A model generated the notes under the pieces. The model saw only the letters and a list, made by a program, of their open reading frames with translations, was not told the origin of the DNA and made no database searches. A DNA stretch of 64,000 nucleotides from Geodermatophilus africanus. GTDB lineage: Bacteria > Actinomycetota > Actinomycetes > Mycobacteriales > Geodermatophilaceae. This document shows, in pieces, positions 42,000 to 49,241 of the stretch. The position numbers and the translations under genes are program-made. The stretch lies in NCBI RefSeq assembly GCF_900107105.1, contig NZ_FNOT01000005.1, positions 42,320 through 106,319 on the forward strand. The letters run 5' to 3'. Every line of letters starts with the position of its first letter. Position 1 is the stretch's first letter.

Positions 42000-43534
42000 G
42001 CCGCGGTGGGGCGGGGACTCCCGTGGTCGTCCGCCGTGGCGTCCGAGCGCTTCGACGAGACCTCCTCGTGGTAGTCCTCCTCCACGTTGACGTCCCAGAT
42101 GTCGTGCTTGGTGCCGTCGGCGATGTTCTGGACGGTCAGCATCGCCGTCATCATCGAGTGGTCCTGGTTGTTGTAGCGGAACATGCCGTTGCGCCCGACC
42201 GGGTGCAGGTTCGGCGTGTTCGTCTCCATCCAGCGCCGGATGACCTCGACGTTGTCCTTGTACCCGGCGTCGTAGAAGGGGTAGGCCTTCGGCATCCGGA
42301 CGACGAAGCCGCGCTCGACGTCAGCGGCCTCGGCCAGCCCCAGCTGCTCGAGCTCGCGGGCGCCCTGGGCGATGAGCTCCTCGTCGGACCGGTTCCAGGT
42401 GTCGTCGCCGACGTTGACGAAGAACTCCAGGCCCAGGCAGGTGCGCCCGTCCTTGACCAGGTACGGCGACCACGAGCCGAAGTTCTGGATGCGGCCGACC
42501 TGGACGTCGGGGGAGTGGATGTAGATCCAGTTGTCCGGGAAGCCCGCCTCGACCGGGAGCACGAGCGCCACGGTGAGGAAGTCCCGGTACTTCAGGCCGT
42601 CGGCCGCCGCCAGCACCTCCGCCGGGGGCTTGGGGTCGAGGGCGTGCACCAACGAGGAGAACGGCATCGAGCTGATGACCTGGTCGGCCTCGTAGTGCTT
42701 CTCGGCGCCGATGTCGGTGCGGCTGGCGTCGGGTGCGCCCGCGCCGGAGCCGTAGCCGCCGGTGACCTCCGTGGTCAGGCCGGTGACCCCGCGACCGGGC
42801 TCCCAGTGCACGGTGCGGACCTTCTCCTCCATGACCACCGTGCCGCCGCGCTCCTGCACCTTGCGCGCCGCGGTCTCCCACATCATCCCGGGCCCGTACT
42901 TGGGGTACTGGAACTCCTCGATGAGAGAGGTGATCTCCTTCTGGTTGCGCTTGGGGGTCAGCGCGTTGATCACCGCGCCGGTCAGCGAAAGGTTCTTGAT
43001 CCGCTGGGCGGCGAAGTCGGCCGGCAGCTGGTCGACCGGGACGCCCCAGAGCTTCTCGTTGTAGGTCTTGAAGAAGTGCTCGTAGAGGCGCTTGCCGAAG
43101 CGGGCGACGATCCAGCCCTCGAGGGTGTCCTGGTTCTTCGGCGGGCGGATCCGCGCCCACAGGTAGGACGCCACGCACCGCACCGCCTCGACCGGGCCGA
43201 GGTTGCCGAGGGCGTTGCCGGCCTTGAGCGGGTAGTCGTAGAGCTTGCCGTCGTAGAAGATGCGGCTCATCCGCGGCCGGAGCAGGAAGTCCTCGTCGGG
43301 GAGGATCTCGTGCCAGAGGGCCTCCACCTCGGGGACCTTGGTGAAGAACCGGTGACCGCCGATGTCGAAGCGCCAGCCCTCCCGCTCGGCGGTGCGGCTG
43401 ATCCCGCCCACCATCGAGTCACCCTCCAGCACGGTGACCGGCACCTGGCGACGGACCAGCTCGTAGGCAGCGGTCAGCCCGGCGGGGCCGGCGCCGATCA
43501 CGGCCACGCTGCTGCGGTTGCCGTCGGTGGTCAT
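41996..43534 (-). CDS. NAD(P)/FAD-dependent oxidoreductase, UDP-galactopyranose-mutase/protoporphyrinogen-oxidase-like
   Basis: The 512-residue flavoprotein has the dinucleotide fold AVIGAGPAGLTAAYEL (about residues 11-26), GGISRTAEREGWRFDIGGHRF (as GGISRT and DIGGHRF) and a C-terminal FAD contact (NNQDHSMMTAML). This composition is seen in amine-oxidase/UGM-like proteins encoded in surface-polysaccharide clusters (FYDGKLYDYPL, EHFFKTYNEKLWG). It may isomerise or oxidise a nucleotide sugar or lipid-linked sugar used by the glycosyltransferase encoded directly after it. ATG 43534 has AAGGCGAGAG upstream; the frame is open further, but the added residues do not look like protein. Confidence 0.82.
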   Translation of the reverse strand: MTTDGNRSSVAVIGAGPAGLTAAYELVRRQVPVTVLEGDSMVGGISRTAEREGWRFDIGGHRFFTKVPEVEALWHEILPDEDFLLRPRMSRIFYDGKLYDYPLKAGNALGNLGPVEAVRCVASYLWARIRPPKNQDTLEGWIVARFGKRLYEHFFKTYNEKLWGVPVDQLPADFAAQRIKNLSLTGAVINALTPKRNQKEITSLIEEFQYPKYGPGMMWETAARKVQERGGTVVMEEKVRTVHWEPGRGVTGLTTEVTGGYGSGAGAPDASRTDIGAEKHYEADQVISSMPFSSLVHALDPKPPAEVLAAADGLKYRDFLTVALVLPVEAGFPDNWIYIHSPDVQVGRIQNFGSWSPYLVKDGRTCLGLEFFVNVGDDTWNRSDEELIAQGARELEQLGLAEAADVERGFVVRMPKAYPFYDAGYKDNVEVIRRWMETNTPNLHPVGRNGMFRYNNQDHSMMTAMLTVQNIADGTKHDIWDVNVEEDYHEEVSSKRSDATADDHGSPRPTAA

Positions 43535-43689
43535 GAACTCTCGCCTTCTCGCTGTTGGACCCGCGGCGACGAGGTCCGGACGACTCGGATCGTCCCGGAC
43601 GACCTCGTCCCCGGGAAATGACACATCGACCTGCACGGTACCGGGGGTCGCTGCCGGGCGGCCGGGCCGCCTGGTGCCGCGGACGCACC

Positions 43690-43724
43690 GCGGCCCCCGT
43701 CCTCGCGGGGAGGACGGGGGCCGC
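43690..43724 (-). terminator. Hairpin terminator of glnA1
   Basis: Perfect 15-bp arms GCGGCCCCCGTCCTC and GAGGACGGGGGCCGC with a 5-base loop, 17 bases beyond the glnA1 stop codon. Confidence 0.7.
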
Positions 43725-43741
43725 GACGAGGACCGCGCAGG

Positions 43742-45175
43742 TCAAATGTCGTAGTACATCGCGAACTCGTGCGGGTGCGGGCGCAGCCGGATCGGGTCGA
43801 TCTCGTTCTCCCGCTTGTACTCGATCCACGTCTCGATCAGGTCGGGGGTGAACACCCCGCCGTCGACCAGGTACTCGTGGTCGACCTCGAGCCGGTCGAG
43901 GACGGCGTCCAGCGAGGCCGGCACCTTCTCGATGCCGAGGGCCTCCTCGGGCGGCAGCTCGTAGAGGTCCTTGTCGACCGGCGCCGGCGGCTCGATCTTG
44001 TTCTTGATGCCGTCGAGGCCGGCCATCAGCATCGCCGAGAAGGCGAGGTAGGGGTTGGCCGACGGGTCGGGCACGCGGAACTCGATGCGCTTGGCCTTGG
44101 GGCTGTCGCCGGAGATCGGGATGCGGCAGCAGGCCGAGCGGTTGCGGGCCGAGTAGACCAGGTTGATCGGGGCCTCGTAGCCGGGCACCAGGCGGTGGTA
44201 GCTGTTCACCGTCGGGTTGGTGAAGGCCAGCAGCGACGGAGCGTGGGCCAGCAGGCCGCCGATGTAGTGGCGGGCGGTGTCGGACAGGCCCGCGTAGCCG
44301 GTCTCGGCGTGGAAGAGCGGCTCGCCGTCCTTCCAGAGCGACTGGTGGCAGTGCATGCCCGAGCCGTTGTCGCCGTAGAGGGGCTTGGGCATGAAGGTGG
44401 CGGTCTTGCCGGCGGCCCAGGCGGTGTTCTTAACGATGTACTTGAACAGCATCAGGCTGTCGGCCGAGCGCAGCAGCGTGTCGAACTTGTAGTTGATCTC
44501 GGCCTGGCCGCCGGTGCCCACCTCGTGGTGGCCGCGTTCGAGCTCGAGGCCCGCGCGGGTCAGGTTGAGCATCATGTCGGCGCGCAGGTCGCTCTGGTGG
44601 TCGTAGGGCTCGACCGGGAAGTAGCCGCCCTTGGGGCGGGTCTTGTAGCCCAGGTTCGGGCCGCCGTTCTCGCCGGTCAGCGAGCCGGAGTTCCAGGAGC
44701 CCTCGACCGCGTCGATGTGGTAGTAGCCCTCGTTGATGCCGGTCGAGTGCCGGACCGAGTCGAAGACGTAGAACTCCGCCTCCGGGCCGAAGTAGGCGGC
44801 GTCGGCGATGCCGCTGCTGGCGAGATACGCCTCGGCCTTCTTCGCCACGTTCCGCGGGTCACGGCTGTAGGCCTCGCGGGTGATCGGGTCGTGGATGAAG
44901 AAGTTGATGTTGAGCGTGCGGTGCTTGCGGAACGGGTCCACGAAGGCGCTGTTGGCGTCGGGGAGCAGGAGCATGTCCGACTCGTTGATCGCCTGGAAGC
45001 CGCGGATCGAGGAGCCGTCGAACCCGAGACCCTCGGAGAACGTGTCCTCGCCGAACGTCGACGCGGGGATCGTGAAGTGCTGCATGACGCCGGGCAGGTC
45101 GCAGAAGCGGACGTCGACGAACTCGACGTCGTTGTCGCGGATGTAGGTGGCGACCTCGTCGGGACTGGTGAACAT
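43742..45175 (-). CDS. glnA1: Glutamine synthetase type I (GlnA1)
   Basis: The 477-residue dodecameric enzyme is the main ammonia-assimilating glutamine synthetase. It has [26 protein letters not shown], the metal-binding [21 protein letters not shown] and NRSACCRIP. The adenylylation site is intact in [11 protein letters not shown] (Tyr405), the target of GlnE. ATG 45175 has GGAGGATCG upstream and is followed by the usual MFTSPDEV start. A GlnR-like box lies 50-90 bases upstream, so nitrogen regulation is likely. A strong hairpin closes the gene. Confidence 0.96.
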   Translation of the reverse strand: MFTSPDEVATYIRDNDVEFVDVRFCDLPGVMQHFTIPASTFGEDTFSEGLGFDGSSIRGFQAINESDMLLLPDANSAFVDPFRKHRTLNINFFIHDPITREAYSRDPRNVAKKAEAYLASSGIADAAYFGPEAEFYVFDSVRHSTGINEGYYHIDAVEGSWNSGSLTGENGGPNLGYKTRPKGGYFPVEPYDHQSDLRADMMLNLTRAGLELERGHHEVGTGGQAEINYKFDTLLRSADSLMLFKYIVKNTAWAAGKTATFMPKPLYGDNGSGMHCHQSLWKDGEPLFHAETGYAGLSDTARHYIGGLLAHAPSLLAFTNPTVNSYHRLVPGYEAPINLVYSARNRSACCRIPISGDSPKAKRIEFRVPDPSANPYLAFSAMLMAGLDGIKNKIEPPAPVDKDLYELPPEEALGIEKVPASLDAVLDRLEVDHEYLVDGGVFTPDLIETWIEYKRENEIDPIRLRPHPHEFAMYYDI

Positions 45176-45209
45176 CGATCCTCCGGGTTGGGGCGGACAG
45201 CCGGTGACG

Positions 45210-45215
45210 AACCTA
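45210..45215 (-). promoter_or_regulatory. -10-like hexamer of glnA1 (TAGGTT)
   Basis: On the minus strand TAGGTT lies 35-40 bases upstream of the glnA1 ATG. It would give a leader of about 28 bases with the GGAGGA ribosome-binding site. The GlnR-like box begins 10 bases further upstream and covers the -35 position. Confidence 0.45.
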
Positions 45216-45225
45216 CGAGCGGGCG

Positions 45226-45263
45226 GTTGCCCTCGGGTGTCTCGAGTGTTTCGGGCCGGTAAC
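45226..45263 (-). promoter_or_regulatory. GlnR-like operator upstream of glnA1
   Basis: On the minus strand the sequence reads GTTAC-N6-GAAAC-N6-GACAC-N6-GCAAC. This matches the tandem actinobacterial GlnR consensus gTnAC-N6-GaAAC twice with the correct 22-base period; the first half is exact and each element of the second half has one mismatch. GlnR controls glnA in actinomycetes under nitrogen limitation. Confidence 0.7.
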
Positions 45264-45328
45264 AACGCCCCACGGCGTGTCGCCGTCGACGTTCCCGCCG
45301 GTCGGGCAGGCGTCCTGCAGGCGCCTCC

Positions 45329-45334
45329 TACGCT
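45329..45334 (+). promoter_or_regulatory. -10 hexamer TACGCT of a leaderless gene
   Basis: TACGCT lies seven bases before the ATG of the RDD gene, which has no ribosome-binding site. Confidence 0.5.
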
Positions 45335-45341
45335 GAAGGCC

Positions 45342-45761
45342 ATGGTCGGGGACGCGCAGCCACCCTCTCAGCAACGCCCGCGCGGCGCCGCACTGGGTCT
45401 GCCCGCCGCCGGGCCCGGCTCGCTGGCCTCCTTCAGCTCCCGGATCGGCGCCTTCCTCGTCGACGCCGTGGCCGCGGCACTGGTCGCGGGCCTGGTCACC
45501 GCGCCCTCGTTGCCCGGCAACTGGAGCCTTCTGCCGTTCGGGGTGATCACCGTGGGCACGCTCGTGGCCTTCGGCCAGACCCCGGGGATGCGGCTCCTGG
45601 GGCTGCGGCTGGCGCACCCGCGGGCGGGCGAGCGGCTGGCGCTGTGGCGGGCCGTCGTCCGGACGGGGTTGCTCATGCTGCTCGTGCCCGCGCTCGTGGT
45701 GGACGCCGACGGCCGCGGGCTGCACGACCGGCTGACCGACACCGCCGTCGTCCGGGACTGA
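45342..45761 (+). CDS. RDD-family membrane protein
   Basis: The 139-residue protein has a polar N-terminus, then the RDD-type core: [20 protein letters not shown] (the Arg-x-x-Ala-x-x-x-Asp signature), a second hydrophobic segment and [15 protein letters not shown] third helix and a C-terminal [12 protein letters not shown] follow. RDD proteins are small transmembrane proteins of mostly unknown function, some linked to ion or Na+/H+ transport. In M. tuberculosis an RDD gene also lies beside glnA1. It is divergent from glnA1 and probably leaderless. Confidence 0.85.
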   Translation: MVGDAQPPSQQRPRGAALGLPAAGPGSLASFSSRIGAFLVDAVAAALVAGLVTAPSLPGNWSLLPFGVITVGTLVAFGQTPGMRLLGLRLAHPRAGERLALWRAVVRTGLLMLLVPALVVDADGRGLHDRLTDTAVVRD

Positions 45762-45788
45762 GTTCTTGGCGATCCTCCGGATCGCACG

Positions 45789-45981
45789 GCGGCCAGGAGC
45801 CGTCCCCGGCCACCGCTGAGCCCAGCCCGGCGCTCGCTCGCGGGAGCCTCCGGCCCCCACTCCTCGCACCGCCTCGCGGGGGGCCGCCGGTGGCCGCCGC
45901 GGCCAGGAGCCGTCCCCGGCCACCGCTGAGCCCAGCCCGGCGCTCGCTCGCTCGCTCGCTCGCTCGCGGGAGCCTCCGGCC
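45789..45981. repeat. Direct repeat with a CTCG tetranucleotide array
   Basis: A unit of about 67 bases beginning GCGGCCAGGAGCCGTCCCC and ending GGGAGCCTCCGGCC occurs at 45789-45855 and again at 45899-45981. The two differ mainly in the number of CTCG units: two in the first, six in the second. The block fills the space between the convergent RDD and DUF4191 genes and reaches the DUF4191 stop codon. Confidence 0.85.
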
Positions 45982-46790
45982 TACCTGCGGCGGACCTGGC
46001 GCTGGCTGACGGTCATCTGCCGGCCGCCGGGGAGGGGGCCGCCGGGCACCGGCATCCGCGCGCCGCCGAGCGCGGCGACCCGCTTGCGCAGCGCGTTGAG
46101 CTCTCCGCCGGAGAGGTTGCGCGGCAGCTTCATCACGTGGGCGCTGAGCTTGCGCAGCGGCACCTGGCCCTCCTCGTCGCCGACCAGGACGTCGTAGATG
46201 GGGGCGTCACCGGCGATCCGGGCGATGCGCTTCTTCTCCTGGGCCAGCAGCGGGCGCACCCGCGACGGCGACCCCTCGCCGACCAGGATCACGCCCGGGC
46301 GGCCCAGCACCCGGTGGATGGCGTCGAGCTGCGTGGTGCCCGCGACGCCGGCGTTGACCTGCCAGTCGCCGCGCATGCCCTCGAGGACCCACGCCGCGGC
46401 ACCGGCCTGGCCCTCGACCTGGCGGTAGGCCGAGCCCTGCGCGCGGCGGCCGAAGACGATCATCGCGGCCAGCGCGCCGAAGAGGATCGCGATGGGCAGG
46501 AAGAGGAACGGCGCCCCGAAGAGGATGGCGATCAGCTCGATGACCGCGGCCACCGCCACGAAGGCGATGAGCATGACCCAGGGCAGCTTGGGGTCGTTCT
46601 TCCGGGTCAGGGAGTAGGCCTGCTTGATCATGCGGACCTGGTTGCCGACCCTCTTGAGCCGGCCGACCTTGGGCCGGCCGTCCCCGCCGGCCTTGGTGGC
46701 GCCCCGGCCGCGGCCCCGGGGACCGGGCCCGGTGGCGGCCTTGCCGGTGCCGGGCGGCGCGGAGGGGTCGGTGGGCCTGCTGCGTGCCAT
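45981..46790 (-). CDS. DUF4191-family membrane protein
   Basis: The 269-residue protein has a basic, Gly/Pro-rich N-terminus (about 45 residues) followed by KVGRLKRVGNQVRMIKQAYSL. Two membrane helices come next (about residues 68-88 and 91-108), then a cytoplasmic domain with LDAIHRVLGRPGVILVGEG and SRVRPLLAQEKKRIAR. This is the DUF4191 family, found beside lipA in many actinobacteria (Rv2219 in M. tuberculosis). Function is unknown; the constant link to lipoate and glutamine-synthetase genes is the main clue. It is probably co-transcribed downstream of lipA, 54 bases away. Confidence 0.9.
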   Translation of the reverse strand: MARSRPTDPSAPPGTGKAATGPGPRGRGRGATKAGGDGRPKVGRLKRVGNQVRMIKQAYSLTRKNDPKLPWVMLIAFVAVAAVIELIAILFGAPFLFLPIAILFGALAAMIVFGRRAQGSAYRQVEGQAGAAAWVLEGMRGDWQVNAGVAGTTQLDAIHRVLGRPGVILVGEGSPSRVRPLLAQEKKRIARIAGDAPIYDVLVGDEEGQVPLRKLSAHVMKLPRNLSGGELNALRKRVAALGGARMPVPGGPLPGGRQMTVSQRQVRRR

Positions 46791-46844
46791 GTCCCCAGGA
46801 TAGGGCCGCCAGCGGCCGGTCCCCGCGGACCGGCCGCGACGTCC

Positions 46845-47819
46845 TCAGATCGAGCGGGTCAGCCCGCGGGCCTCGACGGCCTGCTGGTACAGCCGGCCGG
46901 CCCGGTAGGAGCTGCGCACCAGCGGCCCGGCGAGCACGCCGGGGAAGCCGATCTCCTCGGCCGCCTGCTGGAAGCCGACGAACTCGTCGGGCTTGACCCA
47001 GCGGACGACGGGGTGGTGCCGCGGTGAGGGGCGCAGGTACTGGGTGATCGTCAGCAGGTCGCAGCCCGCCTCGTGCAGCGCCCGCATCGTCTCGACGACC
47101 TCGTCGGGCTCCTCGCCCATGCCGAGGATGAGGTTGGACTTGGTGACCAGGCCGGCCTCGCGGGCGGCGGTGAGGACCTCCAGCGACCGCTCGAACCGGA
47201 AGCCGGGGCGGATCCGCTTGAAGATGCGCGGCACGGTCTCGACGTTGTGCGCGAGCACCTCGGGCCGGGAGGAGAAGACCTCCGCCAGCTGGTCCGGGTC
47301 GGCGTTGAAGTCGGGGATGAGCAGCTCGACGCCACAGCCGGGGACGGCGGCGTGGATCTGCCGCACCGTCTCGGCGTAGAGCCAAGCGCCGCCGTCGGGC
47401 AGGTCGTCGCGGGCGACGCCGGTGACCGTGGCGTAGCGCAGCTGCATGGTGGCCACGCTCTCGGCGACCCGCCGCGGCTCGTCGGCGTCGAAGTCGGCGG
47501 GCTTGCCGGTGTCGATCTGGCAGAAGTCGCACCGCCGGGTGCACTGGTCCCCACCGATGAGGAAGGTCGCCTCGCGGTCCTCCCAGCACTCGTAGATGTT
47601 GGGACAGCCGGCCTCTTCGCAGACGGTGTGCAGGCCCTCACGGCGGACCAGCGACTTCAGCTCGGTGTACTCCGGGCCGGTCTTGAGCCGGGTCTTGATC
47701 CACTCGGGCTTGCGCTCGATCGGGACCTGGCTGTTGCGGACCTCGAGGCGCAGCAGCTTGCGCCCGGAGGGCGCCGCGGGGGTGTCGGTGGAGGGGGTCG
47801 GGGCCACCGTCTCGCTCAT
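46845..47819 (-). CDS. lipA: Lipoyl synthase
   Basis: The 324-residue radical-SAM enzyme inserts two sulfur atoms into protein-bound octanoyl groups to form lipoate. The auxiliary cluster cysteines are Cys67, Cys72 and Cys78 ([12 protein letters not shown]), and the radical-SAM triad is CTRRCDFC (Cys93, 97, 100). The C-terminal RSSYRAG supplies the Ser ligand. Start MSETVAPT (ATG 47819) was chosen; an upstream in-frame start at 47849 lacks support. LipB (54778) provides the octanoyl group and SucB (60471) is a target protein. Confidence 0.96.
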   Translation of the reverse strand: MSETVAPTPSTDTPAAPSGRKLLRLEVRNSQVPIERKPEWIKTRLKTGPEYTELKSLVRREGLHTVCEEAGCPNIYECWEDREATFLIGGDQCTRRCDFCQIDTGKPADFDADEPRRVAESVATMQLRYATVTGVARDDLPDGGAWLYAETVRQIHAAVPGCGVELLIPDFNADPDQLAEVFSSRPEVLAHNVETVPRIFKRIRPGFRFERSLEVLTAAREAGLVTKSNLILGMGEEPDEVVETMRALHEAGCDLLTITQYLRPSPRHHPVVRWVKPDEFVGFQQAAEEIGFPGVLAGPLVRSSYRAGRLYQQAVEARGLTRSI

Positions 47820-47845
47820 GATCGGCCACGGTACCCCCGGGAACG

Positions 47846-47877
47846 GCAACGCCCGCCTCGACCGAGGCGGGCGTTGC
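47846..47877 (-). terminator. Hairpin between the helical-repeat gene and lipA
   Basis: Perfect 15-bp arms GCAACGCCCGCCTCG and CGAGGCGGGCGTTGC with a 2-base loop, 20 bases after the end of the helical-repeat gene and just upstream of lipA. Confidence 0.7.
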
Positions 47878-47897
47878 TGCTCAGGGGCGGGTCGCGG

Positions 47898-49097
47898 TCA
47901 GCTCGACGGGTTGCGCTCGTCGTCCGCGTCGGAGCCCAGACCGGCGGTACCGGTCTGCGGCTGGTCGTCCGGCGAGGCCGTGGCGGTGTCCAGGGCCGGG
48001 TCGTTCGAACTCGTCGTCGCGGTGTCGGGAGTGCTGGAGCCGGGGCTCTCGGAGGGGACCGACTGCTGCGCCCACGACCCGGCGTCGGTGTCCGGTGGGG
48101 TGGCGTCGCCCGGCGTCATCTGGGCGGACGAGACGGTCTTGCCGGAGTTGCTCGGGGAACTGGGCACGGGGTCCTCTCGGTAGCTCGGCACGGGCCCGTC
48201 GCCGGTGGGGGCGGGGGTCCACAGGTCGTCGGAGCCGCTGCGGCGGCGCAGCACCACCGCCACGGCGGCGGCGATGCCGAGGACGGCGAGCAGCCACGGC
48301 CAGCGCCGTGGCCGGGGCTCGATCCCGACCTTCCGCCCCACTCCCTTACCCGCCTTCGCGGCCTTCCTCTCCAGTTCTCGGCGCTTCTTCGCCGCCGCCT
48401 TCTCCAGCTGACCGCGCTTCTTCGCGGCATTGGCCGTGAGGGCGGCGAGCTCGAGACGACGCAGGTCAAACTCATCGCGGGCGCTGCCCAGCCCCGAGGA
48501 GAGCGACTCGCGGGTGCTCTCCAGGACCGGCGTCACCGCCTCGCGGGCGGCGATCACCCGGGGTGCCGCGTAGGCCAGCGTGGCGGCCTGCGCGGCGGTC
48601 AGCCGGGGGACGACGTCCGTCGCCAGCGTCTTCTGCGCCGCACCGCGGGCTGCCTCGACGCGGGGGGTGAGGTCGGCGACGGCCCTGGTGGCGGCGGCCT
48701 GGGCGGCGGCCACCGCGGCGGTCAGGTGGGGCACCGCGGCGTCACGGGCGGCCTCGACCCGAGGGGACAGCGCCTCACGGGCGGCCTCCACCCGGGGGGC
48801 GAGGTCCGCGGCGGCCCTGGTGGCCGCGTCGCGGGCGACCTCCACGCGTGGGCCGAGCGCCTCGCGGGCCGCCTCGACCGCGGGCGCGGCGACGGCCACC
48901 GCGGCGGCGACCCTGGGCGCGACCGCGGCCATGGCGGCGTCCAGCGCCGGGCCGCTCGCCTCGCGGGCGGCCTCCACCCGCGGTGCGAGCTGTTCCGCCG
49001 CTGCCTGCCGGGCCTCCGCCACCGCCGTGCCGATGTGGGCGAGGCCCTCCTGCAGCTCCTCGCCGATGATCTGGCCGTGCGTCTTCTTGCGGAACAC
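47898..49097 (-). CDS. Helical-repeat membrane protein (apolipoprotein-like 11-mers)
   Basis: The 399-residue protein has an amphipathic N-terminus (VFRKKTHGQIIGEELQEGL). A long Ala-rich helical region (about residues 30-205) is built from repeats of the form (A/S)PRVEAAREAL, with PRV recurring at 39, 61, 83, 101, 112, 145 and 164. A basic coiled coil follows (about 222-256, KKRGQLEKAAAKKRRELERK), then one membrane helix (about 267-283) and a Ser/Thr/Asp-rich tail of about 115 residues. The 11-residue period is like apolipoproteins or perilipins, which coat membranes. I know no characterised homolog. GTG 49097 has GGAGGTG upstream. Confidence 0.8.
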   Translation of the reverse strand: MFRKKTHGQIIGEELQEGLAHIGTAVAEARQAAAEQLAPRVEAAREASGPALDAAMAAVAPRVAAAVAVAAPAVEAAREALGPRVEVARDAATRAAADLAPRVEAAREALSPRVEAARDAAVPHLTAAVAAAQAAATRAVADLTPRVEAARGAAQKTLATDVVPRLTAAQAATLAYAAPRVIAAREAVTPVLESTRESLSSGLGSARDEFDLRRLELAALTANAAKKRGQLEKAAAKKRRELERKAAKAGKGVGRKVGIEPRPRRWPWLLAVLGIAAAVAVVLRRRSGSDDLWTPAPTGDGPVPSYREDPVPSSPSNSGKTVSSAQMTPGDATPPDTDAGSWAQQSVPSESPGSSTPDTATTSSNDPALDTATASPDDQPQTGTAGLGSDADDERNPSS

Positions 49098-49241
49098 GGG
49101 ATGCACCTCCGGTTGATCGTGTCGGCGGCCATCCTGCCCGGTCACCGCGGACGGCACACCCCCGAGTGCGATCTCCGGGGAGCGGCCGCACGGTGTCGCG
49201 GTGACGGCGACACACCTGCGCGGGACGGGGGTGCGGAGCCG

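Noticed and set aside
45762..45980. Insertion sequence remnant
   Set aside because: The direct repeats lack inverted termini and any transposase fragment; tandem duplication plus slippage explains them.
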